The notes under the pieces: model-generated
The model's database searches: none
What the model saw: the letters and a program-made list of their open reading frames with translations, nothing else
What the model was told of the DNA's origin: nothing
Position numbers and translations under genes: made by a program
Shown: one piece after another, positions 14,686 through 23,022 of the stretch
Layout of the letters: the number at the start of each line of letters is the position of its first letter
Numbering within the stretch: the first letter of the stretch is position 1
Assembly (NCBI GenBank): GCA_022822125.1
Contig: JAJECF010000085.1
Span: 1 to 26,924, forward strand
Reading direction: 5' to 3'
Origin: Alphaproteobacteria bacterium
GTDB taxonomy: Bacteria > Pseudomonadota > Alphaproteobacteria > Bin95
Length of the DNA: 26,924 nt

Positions 14686-17595
14686 TCAGGCTGTCTGGCG
14701 CAGGGCCAGTTCACGAAACTTCCCTTCTGTCGCCAGCAATTCTTCATAGCTTCCGGTCTGCGCCAGTCTCCCCTGATGCAACACATGGATGCGGTCTGCC
14801 TTGCGGATCGTGGACAGGCGGTGAGCAATGACAAACCGGGTGCTTGTGGATTCCTCAATTCCTTTCATGGCCAATGCCTGGCTTCTGGTGTCCAGCCAGC
14901 TTGTCGGCTCGTCAAGGAGTATGATCCGGGGCTTGTACACCAAAGCTGCGGCCATTCTGATTCGCTGGCTCTGACCGCCGGAAAAGTTTGCCGAATTCTC
15001 GCTCACCGATGTATGCAACCGCATCGGCATGGCGCGGATCTCTTCGGCAACGCCGACCTGTTCCAATGCACGCCATGCATCATCCTCGGTGAGGTTGCTG
15101 TCTGTTCCGATGATGTTATCGAGCACACTACCGGGACGCAGGGGGCTGTCTTGCATGACCACGCCCATCTGCCTCCTTGCGAAGCTGAAATCCAGCTGCG
15201 CAAGATCCCGTCCGTCATAGTAGACTGCCCCGGAAACCGGCTTCTCCAGGCCAAGCAGGAGCCGCAACAAGGTCGTCTTGCCAGCACCGGATTCCCCGAC
15301 AATCGCGACAAACTCGCCTGGTTTCACGCTGATCGAAACGTCTTCCAGCACCTTTGGTCCGCCCGCAGCATAAGCGTGGCTGACCCGGTCGAGCAGGATG
15401 CGGCCGACAAGCTCGGTTCGGGCCCGTCCCGCCGTCCTTGTGGACACAGGACTTGCCAGAATGGGCAAGACCTGGTCACAGGCCGGTTTGATAAATGCAA
15501 CTGCCCGGGCTGCATTGCCAAGCATGACGATAGCCATGCACAGCACCATGACTGCCGTGAACACTGCAAGGAAATCCGCCGTGTCAACTCCGCCCTCACC
15601 CTGAATGGCAACTGTCGAGAACAGGACCGCAGCTGCCAGGGCGGGTACAGCTGCACCGAATGCCGCAAGGTGCTCGCCGAGCATCGACAGCCGAATCTCC
15701 GCCTTCTTGTGACCATGATACTGCCGCGCCCAGGCAGCGAAAGCCAAGTCTTCGGCAGCCGTGACACGCAACTTGGAAATTCCCGTGAGGAATTGCTGAG
15801 TGTCGCCGGCGAGCCGTCGCATAGTCTCCAGGTATTGACGCTGGGGTTCGATCAGCAGAATGCAGAATGTGGCCGTCACGCCGATCATCACGACAGAAAG
15901 CAGCATGACGATCCAGCCCAGCCAGGCATCGTAGAAAAACAGAAGTCCGAGTGCAGGCAACAGGAACAGCGTGGATAACACTCCATCGGCCGTGATGCCT
16001 GCGACCCGGTCCCTGACATCCTGGAACACCATTGATCTTGCCGTGAGCTCACCGGCAGTGTAGCCACGAAAAAAGCCGGGATTCAGGCGCAGCAGACGAT
16101 CCCAGAGCAAGGCGCCCAGGCGGGCGGCCGCACGGCCTTCAAACCTCATGAGCGCCGTTCCCCGAAGAATGTGGAACAGGGCCACGAGCGCTCCGGTTCC
16201 AATGAGGATTGCTGCCAGTTGCAGGAACGGCATTGCATTGCCGTCAGGTACCGCCGCGCCAGCCAGCCGGCTGACCGCCAATGCGGGTGTCAATGCGAGA
16301 GCGCCGGCAGCAAGACCTGTCAGGACAAGCATGGTGACATCACCTGCCACACCACAAAACCCGGTACGAAACAGGTCCCTCAGACTCGCCGCGCCTCCCG
16401 CTCCATTGTCGAGCAATCTCGGATAGAGATAGTGCACATCCTGGAACGAGGCGGCGGTCCTGCCGTCCGCCAGACTCGACTCGCCGGTCGAGGGGTTCAC
16501 AACCCGGTAGCGACCGGTCGGCCCTGGCAACAGCGCCAGGGGCTGTCCGTCCTGACGTCGAATGGCCAGCATGGCCCCGCTGTCTGCGAGCCACCAGCGT
16601 CCTGATGTCGACAGCCGCACCTGGCGTTTCCGTAACGCCGATGCGTCACAGAAATCAGCCAGCGTGGGTTCCTCCTTGCCTGGAGCAGCTGGCACGCTGA
16701 TCGCGAACCCCTCTCGCCTGCCGATCATGCGCAAGGCTCCTGCCATGGCAGACTCGTCTTTCGCCGACCGAAGCCCGGGATCGTACAGCGTTTCCAGCCT
16801 TGCTCTGGCTCGCGCCTTGTCATCTCGGCGCCTTGTGGCCTGGGCGGTCTGGAGATTTGCCTCGTCGGCAAGCAGCAGTCTCCGGCTCAGACTTTCCGCA
16901 TCGAGCAAGGTCTCGTGAAATCCCGGCAAGGCTTCGTCCAGAAGTTGCCGTGCGTCGAGTTCGGAGGTGGTCCTGCAGTCGAAGGTCTCCTCCCCGTGCA
17001 GGCGGATCCAGGCATCCCGGGAGACGGAAATCAGGTCGTGGCGGCCGGTATCCACAATATCGAGAAAGGCAGCCCCCATACCGCTTGCATTCAGCCAGAC
17101 AACACCATGGTCGGGCGAGGCGACACCTCTTCCCGTCATGGGCCCGGGACAAAGACGAAGTTCCGTTGCCGGAGTGCCTTGCATGTCACGGGATACGGCC
17201 GCAGACATGGACTCGATCCAGAAATCGACATGCCTGTCGAATTCCTGCCTGAGTGCATGGTCATGGTCCGCCAATGCCTCGAGCAGCGTTTCAAGCGTCA
17301 GGCGGCGCAATTTGGTTCCTTGCAATCCCTTGGCGACCAGCTTCATTGAATGGCCGGATTCATCGACACTGAAAGCCAGCTGACCGACTTCAAGACGAAC
17401 GAAATGCTTGTAGGTGGAAGCCATTCGCCCGGACTCATGCTCGGCCGCCAGCACATCGATGGCCCCTTCCTCGACATACCATGCATAACCGGACTCCCGC
17501 AGACTCACCGGCCGGCTTGCAACTGCCGCAAACGCATTCCCGCGTTCGAGAAACAGGTAGTCCAGACCGGATTGCGGACGCGGCTCATTCACCAC
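14686..17595 (-). CDS. NHLM-type RiPP ABC transporter, permease/ATP-binding
   Basis: The 969-residue protein has three parts. Residues 1 to about 390 are a soluble extension, starting MVNEPRPQSGLDYLFLERGN, with a cyclic-nucleotide-domain-like feel around YAWYVEEGAIDVLAAEH; this long front is typical of the NHLP-system ATP-binding transporter. About 400-700 holds the membrane helices. The ATPase follows: Walker A GESGAGKTT at 777, signature NFSGGQ at 880, Walker B IILLDE at 901-906, and the H-loop VIAHRLSTIRKAD. It has no C39 peptidase. Its first 11 bases overlap the end of the preceding C39 transporter gene, so the two are translationally coupled and probably form one exporter in the inner membrane. 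Confidence 0.9.
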   Translation of the reverse strand: MVNEPRPQSGLDYLFLERGNAFAAVASRPVSLRESGYAWYVEEGAIDVLAAEHESGRMASTYKHFVRLEVGQLAFSVDESGHSMKLVAKGLQGTKLRRLTLETLLEALADHDHALRQEFDRHVDFWIESMSAAVSRDMQGTPATELRLCPGPMTGRGVASPDHGVVWLNASGMGAAFLDIVDTGRHDLISVSRDAWIRLHGEETFDCRTTSELDARQLLDEALPGFHETLLDAESLSRRLLLADEANLQTAQATRRRDDKARARARLETLYDPGLRSAKDESAMAGALRMIGRREGFAISVPAAPGKEEPTLADFCDASALRKRQVRLSTSGRWWLADSGAMLAIRRQDGQPLALLPGPTGRYRVVNPSTGESSLADGRTAASFQDVHYLYPRLLDNGAGGAASLRDLFRTGFCGVAGDVTMLVLTGLAAGALALTPALAVSRLAGAAVPDGNAMPFLQLAAILIGTGALVALFHILRGTALMRFEGRAAARLGALLWDRLLRLNPGFFRGYTAGELTARSMVFQDVRDRVAGITADGVLSTLFLLPALGLLFFYDAWLGWIVMLLSVVMIGVTATFCILLIEPQRQYLETMRRLAGDTQQFLTGISKLRVTAAEDLAFAAWARQYHGHKKAEIRLSMLGEHLAAFGAAVPALAAAVLFSTVAIQGEGGVDTADFLAVFTAVMVLCMAIVMLGNAARAVAFIKPACDQVLPILASPVSTRTAGRARTELVGRILLDRVSHAYAAGGPKVLEDVSISVKPGEFVAIVGESGAGKTTLLRLLLGLEKPVSGAVYYDGRDLAQLDFSFARRQMGVVMQDSPLRPGSVLDNIIGTDSNLTEDDAWRALEQVGVAEEIRAMPMRLHTSVSENSANFSGGQSQRIRMAAALVYKPRIILLDEPTSWLDTRSQALAMKGIEESTSTRFVIAHRLSTIRKADRIHVLHQGRLAQTGSYEELLATEGKFRELALRQTA

Positions 17596-19810
17596 GAATC
17601 AACCTCCGGTACATGTCGTCCCGGTCGTACAGTTCATCGTGAGATCCCTGCTCGACGATACGGCCGCCATCGACAACCATGATCTGGTCCGCATCACGGA
17701 TCGTACTCAGGCGGTGGGCAACGATCAGGCATGAGCACCCGCGACGGCGAATGCTGTCGTCAATCATCAATTCGGTCACGGGGTCGAGGGCACTCGTGGC
17801 TTCGTCCAGGATCAACAGCGACGGATTGTTGACCAGCGCCCTGGCAATCTCCAGCCGCAGTCGCTGACCGCCGCTGAAATTCCGTCCTCCCTCTTCCACC
17901 ATGGATTCGTACCCTTCGGGGCGACTGACGATGTCCTCGTGAATCGATGCATCCCTGGCGGCGGCCGTCACGTATTGATCCGGAATGGTGGGGTCCCACA
18001 TGGTCAGGTTGTCGTTGATGGTGGCCGCAAACAGAACCGGATTCTGGTCGACGATGGCAATTGACCTGCTGAACACTGCACGCGGGATATCCTCGGACGA
18101 TTGGCCGTCGAACAGTATTTCTCCCGACCAGGGCACGTAGAGGCCCGCCGCCAGCCGGGCGACTGTAGACTTGCCCGAACCGCTGGTGCCGACCAGTGCA
18201 ATGCGCTGGCCAGGCTCAATGGTCAGGCTGAAATCCCTGACCAGCGGGTCACGGCTTTTCTGATATCCGAAGGTCACCCCCTTCATTTCAAGCTTGCCGA
18301 TCAATCGCAACCGGCCCTCGCCGGTCATGGACATCCTCTGCTCGCCGGAGCCACCGGATGCCGGCGGCCTTTCGTTCGGTGCATTGATCACATCGTCCAC
18401 TCGTGTCAGGTCGGCCTCCAGGGTCTCCAGCAAGTCAGAGAATTGCCCGACTCGAGCGATTGGACGAATGAAGTTGTCGGCAAGTATGTAAAATCCCATC
18501 AATTGGCCGAGAGTGACATGCCCCAGCGTCATCAGCCAGCCGCCAAGGCCGAACACCACCGCTGCATTGAGCAGCTGAAACAGGTGCGGGAACGAGGATG
18601 CCACATGCCCCAGTTCCACGAATTGCTGGCGAGCGACAAGTTCACGGGCCTGCCTGCCGCTCCAGTCGGAAAAGAAGTCGTTCTCCCGGGCCGTGGCTTG
18701 CAGACTCTCGACTGACGACAGACCGGCAGCGCTGATACCAGCCAGCATGCTCTGTTCCCGGCGCAGGCGGTGATTGTGGTCGCGGCGCAAACGAGTCAGC
18801 AATCGTGTCATGGCGAAGCAGGACGCTCCCATGCCGGCGACCACCAACGCCAGGGGCCAGTGCCAGACCAGCATGACCGCCAGAAACGCCACGCTCATGA
18901 TCAGGTCGACAGACAGACGCACCAACTGTCCGGCGCCGGCGTCAGCCACCTGGTCAATCGTTCGCAAGCGCAAGGTAAGGTCGCCCGCCAACCTGTGGGT
19001 GAAGAACCCGATTGGAAGGCGCAGCATGGTGTCCAGAAATCTGTCGGACTGTGTGATCGAGAGGCGAATCACGAGATCACGCAGCGAACGCATCTGCAGC
19101 CAGGTCAGAAGATAGGCGAATGCGCCGGCCAGAAGCGTGCCTGCTGTCAACGCCCAGCCTAGTTCGGCCTGCCCGGATTCCAGAACGCGGTCCACAAACA
19201 GCGCCAGCAGGAGCGGCAGGGCCAGCAGCACAATTGCAAGCAGCAATCCGAGGACTGTCGTGCGCACCAGCAGGGATTTGTGAACGCGCAGCCAGGGCCA
19301 GAGCCTTTCCACGCCGCCGCGTCTGGTGCCCCGCTGCCTGAATTCGCCACCGGGTTCGAGCAGCAGGCTGACGCCGGTGAAGTGGCGGTCGAACTCTTCC
19401 CGGTCGACATTGCGGTGCCCTTCGGCGGGATCATTGAGAAAGAAGCGCCCCCCTGCCATGCCTTCAAGGACAACGAAGTGATTGAATCCCCAGAAAAGCA
19501 CGCTCGGCAGCGGCAACGCTTCCAGCTGGTCGACCCGACAGCTGTGGCCGGTCGCTTCCAGGCCATAACTGCGTGCCGCCTGCGCAATGTCCTTCAGGCT
19601 GGAGCCATCGCGGCCAACGCCGCATTGCTCGCGCAACTCCTCCAGTGATATCCAGCAACCATGGTGCGCCAGCACGATGCCGAGACAGGCCGCTCCGCAG
19701 TCGGTGGTCTCCAGCTGCATCATCAGTGGAGTGCGGCGTGGCCTCCTGTGGAATTTCGGGATACGGAACCTATTCAGGGAATTTGAACCTGACGCGGCTT
19801 GTTGTGCCAT
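17585..19810 (-). CDS. NHLP-system C39 peptidase/permease/ATPase
   Basis: The 741-residue bifunctional exporter removes the leader and exports the peptide. The N-terminal C39 peptidase has Cys38 in TTDCGAACLG, His111 in GFNHFVVLEG and Asp127 in FLNDPAEG, the full catalytic set; it cuts after double-Gly, matching the precursor. The membrane part spans roughly residues 170-450. The ATPase has Walker A GTSGSGKST at 541, signature NFSGGQ at 644, Walker B LLILDE at 665-670 and the H-loop IVAHRLSTIRDAD. Every key residue is present, so both activities should work. It starts at the ATG at 19810, 12 bp after the truncated HlyD-like gene, and overlaps the next transporter gene by 11 bp. Confidence 0.94.
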   Translation of the reverse strand: MAQQAASGSNSLNRFRIPKFHRRPRRTPLMMQLETTDCGAACLGIVLAHHGCWISLEELREQCGVGRDGSSLKDIAQAARSYGLEATGHSCRVDQLEALPLPSVLFWGFNHFVVLEGMAGGRFFLNDPAEGHRNVDREEFDRHFTGVSLLLEPGGEFRQRGTRRGGVERLWPWLRVHKSLLVRTTVLGLLLAIVLLALPLLLALFVDRVLESGQAELGWALTAGTLLAGAFAYLLTWLQMRSLRDLVIRLSITQSDRFLDTMLRLPIGFFTHRLAGDLTLRLRTIDQVADAGAGQLVRLSVDLIMSVAFLAVMLVWHWPLALVVAGMGASCFAMTRLLTRLRRDHNHRLRREQSMLAGISAAGLSSVESLQATARENDFFSDWSGRQARELVARQQFVELGHVASSFPHLFQLLNAAVVFGLGGWLMTLGHVTLGQLMGFYILADNFIRPIARVGQFSDLLETLEADLTRVDDVINAPNERPPASGGSGEQRMSMTGEGRLRLIGKLEMKGVTFGYQKSRDPLVRDFSLTIEPGQRIALVGTSGSGKSTVARLAAGLYVPWSGEILFDGQSSEDIPRAVFSRSIAIVDQNPVLFAATINDNLTMWDPTIPDQYVTAAARDASIHEDIVSRPEGYESMVEEGGRNFSGGQRLRLEIARALVNNPSLLILDEATSALDPVTELMIDDSIRRRGCSCLIVAHRLSTIRDADQIMVVDGGRIVEQGSHDELYDRDDMYRRLIRGE

Positions 19811-19822
19811 CTTGGCTCGGGA

Positions 19823-19972
19823 TCAGGCCGTTACCGCAACCAGTCCAACCATTGCCGGCAACAAGACCATCAATGCCGTCCTGAATATGCGTTCATGCGG
19901 CGCCGACACCTTCAGCGGCTCGTCCATGGCCTCGGGTTGCGCCCTGTAAATCAGGGAATCCATCCGAAACAA
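19823..19972 (-). CDS. Truncated HlyD-like NHLP secretion protein (N-terminus plus one membrane helix)
   Basis: The product reads LFRMDSLIYRAQPEAMDEPL then KVSAPHERI and a single hydrophobic helix TALMVLLPAMVGLVAVTA before a TGA. Full NHLP secretion proteins (HlyD/membrane-fusion type, about 400 residues) begin much the same way: FRK-aL-L-sPEqlD-lL-V, then the helix, then a long periplasmic arm. Here the arm is missing. The start is taken as TTG at 19972 with GAGGGC about nine bases upstream; ATG at 19963 is the alternative, and the frame stays open to 20041. It is 12 bp ahead of the C39 transporter gene, the usual place for this gene. It may be a remnant, or a kept mini-subunit. Confidence 0.55.
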   Translation of the reverse strand: MFRMDSLIYRAQPEAMDEPLKVSAPHERIFRTALMVLLPAMVGLVAVTA

Positions 19973-20230
19973 TTTCTGAATGCCCTCCCGGAAGCAAAGC
20001 CGCTCGCAGATAACCTTATGCCGTTCGATGACCTCCTGCAACGATCGTGTCTCGAGCCGTGGTGTAAGAGCCTGTCGCCCGTGGCGGTATCCGGCGGGAA
20101 GGGCCGGTAGGCTCAGGCTGCCACGGCTCGGACCCCGACACTCTCAACGGGTCAAACGGTGCAGAACGACGCATCCAAAGCTTGACTCATTTCTCAATCC
20201 ACCCGTCAACCCCTCCTGGGCAGTTACGAA

Positions 20231-20292
20231 ATGTCATGTCGTGTCATGAGCCCTCTGCGCCCGGCGCATATCCCTTGTCCGTTTCCGGCATG
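20231..20292 (-). repeat. Dispersed repeat copy C
   Basis: On the minus strand it reads CATGCCGGAAACGGAC, GATATGCGCC and TCATGACACGACATGAC, the same layout as copies A and B near 0.6-1.0 kb but less regular. It lies at the right edge of the lower-GC island. Confidence 0.5.
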
Positions 20293-20321
20293 TCTCCCGG
20301 CCTCCGTTCACCCCGAAATCG

Positions 20322-20350
20322 AAAAGGCGCCCCCCGAAGAGACCGCCTTT
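20322..20350 (-). terminator. Probable terminator of the dehalogenase gene
   Basis: On the minus strand AAAGGCG pairs with CGCCTTT across a 14-base loop and runs into TTTTCGATTT. It lies 80 bp after the dehalogenase stop. The U-run is broken, so confidence is moderate. Confidence 0.5.
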
Positions 20351-20430
20351 ACCCGCTTCTAGCATAGCACAGCTTCCCGACGCGCCGTTCGGGATGACGG
20401 GAGAGGCTTCCCGGTTCCTGCTCGCAACCA

Positions 20431-22641
20431 TTACCCATCCTTCCCATAAGGGTTCGCGGCAGGCCGGCTGCCCTCCCCGCTCTCGCCGTCGCCGCCTGCG
20501 GCCGGCGGCGGAGCGTAGTGCGCCGGCGCCGCGCCGCCCGCCGCGAGGCGCTTGCGGGCCTCCGCCGGCGTTTCGAGGAGCGCCGCGGCCGCCAGCGCCG
20601 CCTTGCGGTCCACGGGCGCGGGCTCGCTGCGGTCGGGCGGCGGCATGGCGTCGGCGTGGTAATAGGCGATCCTCTGGCGCGCCGCGTCGACGCGCTTGCC
20701 GGGGTCGATCTCGCGCTCGTTGGCGCCCTTGGCGGCGACCGTGACCCCGTCCACGATCTCGTGGTCGAACCACCATTTCTTCGCCGGGTTGCGCCGGCCG
20801 TTGCCGAGCCTGTCGTCCAGCCATGTCGCGACCGGCACGAGCGCCGGCTTCAGGAACATCGCGTTGACGCCGAGCCAGCTTGCCGCACGCGGCAGCAGGC
20901 CGCCATCCATGTCCACCACCTTGTTGAGCGGACAGGTCTTCATGCAGCGCCCGCAGGCCGAGCCGCGCATGTTGGTCAGCCGGTAGCGGGTGCAGCGCTC
21001 GACATCCGGCTTCCACATCTCGTAGCCGTTGAACATCACCTTGGGCCCATGCGGAATGGCGTCGCAGGGGCATTCCCGGTCGCATTTGTGGCAATGGTCG
21101 CAAAAATACTGGAGGCCGAAATCGATCGGCTTGTCCACCTCCAGCGGCATATCGGTGGTGAGCACTACGGATTTGAAGCGCGGGCCGACAAAGGGGTTGA
21201 GCACAAGCTCGCCGATGCGGCTGAGCTCGCCGAGCCCCGCCCAGAGCAGGAGCGGGATGTGCAGCACGTCGCTGTCCGCATTGGTCTGCGCGCGGGAGGG
21301 GAAGCCGAGGCCCCGGAGCGTCTCGCCCATGAGGCCGGCGATCTCCGCGCCGCGCAGATAGCCGCGCATGGACTGGGCGCCGGAAATCCAGTCGTCGCCG
21401 CTCGCCCCCTCCATTGTGTCGTAGCCCTGGTCGATCAGCATGACGACGGCGTAGCGGTGATACATCTCGATGGGCGCGCCGTCCTCCCGGTGCGAGAACC
21501 AGGCGTAGCGCGGGATCTCGCAAATGCCCGTCAGATCCGAGCCGAGGAAGTAGGAGAGCGCCTTGACCGCGCGGGCATTCGCCGCCGGGTCGCCGTAACG
21601 GTCCTCGTCCCTCGCATCGGCGGTCTCGCCGTCCTGGTGGGGCACCATGGCCCGGATGAGCTGGAGCTGGGAGAAGGATAACGGATGCTTGAAGGCGAAA
21701 CGGGCGCGCTCGCGCCTGGACTTCTCGCCAAGGTCGCCCTTCGCCGCACGGGTGAAGAAGGCCGCCCGCTGCGGCACGCGCGGCACTTCCTCGTCGATGA
21801 TGAGAGTGGTGGGCCGGTCCACCCGGCGGACCTGCTCCATCGGGTAGCGGCTCTGATGGGACTTGAGCTTCGCGCGGCGGGCGCGCTCGCGGCCGGAGAC
21901 GGCGCCGGCGATGCCCTTGCGATAAGCTCGGTTGCGCGCGCGGGCCGCGCCGGGGCCGAGCGGGCGGTCGCATTCCAGTTCGTAGTTCGTGGAGATCGCA
22001 GCGAGCGCGAAGCCGCCCTCGATATAGGGGTTGAGCAGCTTCCCCTCCGCGCGCAGGCAGAGCCCCGCCAGCACGGCGAGCCGCTCGCGGTCGAGGCTCT
22101 CGCCGCCGGCATGGTGGATACGGGCCTCGAAGCCCATCTGCCGGATATGGCCGGCGGTGCAGCCCGCGAGCTCCATCGCGCGCATCTCGGCCGTCGCGGC
22201 GACGGCCTCCTCCACCCAGGCGCAGGCGAGATTGTCCCGGTCCGGCAGGGCGGGGAACGCGACCAGGATGACGACCGCATGGCTGTGGCCTTCCAACGCC
22301 TCCGCGCCTTCCAGCCAGGCATGTTCCGGAATCCGGCAGATGCCCACCTGGTCCGCATCCATGAAATAGCAACAGCCCTTGATGTCCTCCGCGCGCCGGT
22401 CGAGCCGGGCCGGCACGGGCGCCGTTTCGGCCGCCGGGTCGCCTTCCGCGAAGCGGGCGAACAGATCGCGGTAGTGGAGGACGGGGCCCCCGAGCGCACC
22501 GCCTGCTCCGGCTGCTGCCGAGGGCCCGGCCGGGGGCCGCGCCGCCTCCGCCGCGAGGACGGACTCGTCGCGCGGCAGCGCCTCCATCGGATAGGTCCCG
22601 AGATGGAACGGCCGGTGCTTCGATGCGTGGTGGAACAGCAT
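20431..22641 (-). CDS. Cobalamin/FeS reductive dehalogenase, cytoplasmic (NpRdhA-like)
   Basis: The 736-residue protein has two 4Fe-4S motifs: C514, C517, C520, C524 with the CP ending, and C550-x12-C563-x2-C566-x3-C570 with CP. This is the reductive-dehalogenase layout, which removes halogen from organohalides using B12. There is no Tat signal, so it is the soluble, catabolic type like NpRdhA. The core is internally duplicated: residues 88-110 match 359-382 (YFxxxDxxGICxIPxxAW), and 188-228 match 464-506 (LNPxxxxxF). Tyr428, Lys490 and Arg552 are near the NpRdhA active-site positions I remember. The last 130 residues are a Pro/Ala-rich tail, with no fused reductase. GGGGAGG precedes the ATG at 22641. 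Confidence 0.85.
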   Translation of the reverse strand: MLFHHASKHRPFHLGTYPMEALPRDESVLAAEAARPPAGPSAAAGAGGALGGPVLHYRDLFARFAEGDPAAETAPVPARLDRRAEDIKGCCYFMDADQVGICRIPEHAWLEGAEALEGHSHAVVILVAFPALPDRDNLACAWVEEAVAATAEMRAMELAGCTAGHIRQMGFEARIHHAGGESLDRERLAVLAGLCLRAEGKLLNPYIEGGFALAAISTNYELECDRPLGPGAARARNRAYRKGIAGAVSGRERARRAKLKSHQSRYPMEQVRRVDRPTTLIIDEEVPRVPQRAAFFTRAAKGDLGEKSRRERARFAFKHPLSFSQLQLIRAMVPHQDGETADARDEDRYGDPAANARAVKALSYFLGSDLTGICEIPRYAWFSHREDGAPIEMYHRYAVVMLIDQGYDTMEGASGDDWISGAQSMRGYLRGAEIAGLMGETLRGLGFPSRAQTNADSDVLHIPLLLWAGLGELSRIGELVLNPFVGPRFKSVVLTTDMPLEVDKPIDFGLQYFCDHCHKCDRECPCDAIPHGPKVMFNGYEMWKPDVERCTRYRLTNMRGSACGRCMKTCPLNKVVDMDGGLLPRAASWLGVNAMFLKPALVPVATWLDDRLGNGRRNPAKKWWFDHEIVDGVTVAAKGANEREIDPGKRVDAARQRIAYYHADAMPPPDRSEPAPVDRKAALAAAALLETPAEARKRLAAGGAAPAHYAPPPAAGGDGESGEGSRPAANPYGKDG

Positions 22642-22794
22642 GGCCCTCCCCGCCGGCGGTCTTGTCCGCCGCCGGGACTCCAGCCCGCTGCCCGCCCGGC
22701 TGTCAACCGGGATGGTGCGTCTCTACGCCGTGGCGGCCGACGACGTTGCGCCGGGACGTTGAACCTCCCGGGCGTCGGGCGTAGAGTCGGCGGC

Positions 22795-22998
22795 ATGGCG
22801 AAGCACAAGGAAACGGCTGCCGCACCGCCGGACGTGCCCGGTCGTCCGAAGGATTGGCGCGACCAGATCAAAGCGGATCTCGCGGCCCAGGTCGAGGCCG
22901 GGGGCACCATCTTCGGCTTTCGGCCGGACGGCTCATATATTGCACGGAGCAGAGACGGAGACCAGGTCATGGGCCCGCCCGCCCGGGAGGCCTCCTGA
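22795..22998 (+). CDS. Small protein before a zeta-like toxin, likely antitoxin
   Basis: The 67-residue protein MAKHKETAAAPPDVPGRPKD... is charged at the front, followed by WRDQIKADLAAQVEAGGTIFGF and a loose tail. It ends 24 bp before the kinase-like gene at 23023. Short proteins of this size commonly sit directly before chromosomal zeta-like toxins and bind them. Function is inferred from position; I recognise no domain. The ribosome binding site is weak. Confidence 0.6.
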   Translation: MAKHKETAAAPPDVPGRPKDWRDQIKADLAAQVEAGGTIFGFRPDGSYIARSRDGDQVMGPPAREAS

Positions 22999-23022
22999 CC
23001 CCGACAGCCGTTGCGGTTCGCC

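Larger units (their letters stand above)
19973..20430. other. 458-bp region between the peptide operon and the dehalogenase gene
   Basis: No convincing gene. It should hold the promoter of the peptide operon: a TTGACG on the minus strand at 20204-20209 is a possible -35, but no good -10 follows at normal spacing. It also holds repeat copy C and a terminator-like hairpin for the dehalogenase gene. Base composition rises to the GC-rich level by about 20380. Confidence 0.55.

Noticed and set aside
14539..15978. Plus-strand open frame of 479 codons opposite the NHLM transporter
   Set aside because: Antisense to conserved ATPase motifs; the translated product resembles nothing and has no ribosome binding site.
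20181..20209. TTGACG as a sigma-70 -35 box for the peptide operon
   Set aside because: No acceptable -10 hexamer follows at 15-18 bp, so I only note it in the region entry.
21685..22794. Plus-strand open frame running opposite the dehalogenase gene into the small antitoxin-like gene
   Set aside because: Only the last 67 codons, from the ATG at 22795, are outside the dehalogenase gene; the rest is an antisense shadow.
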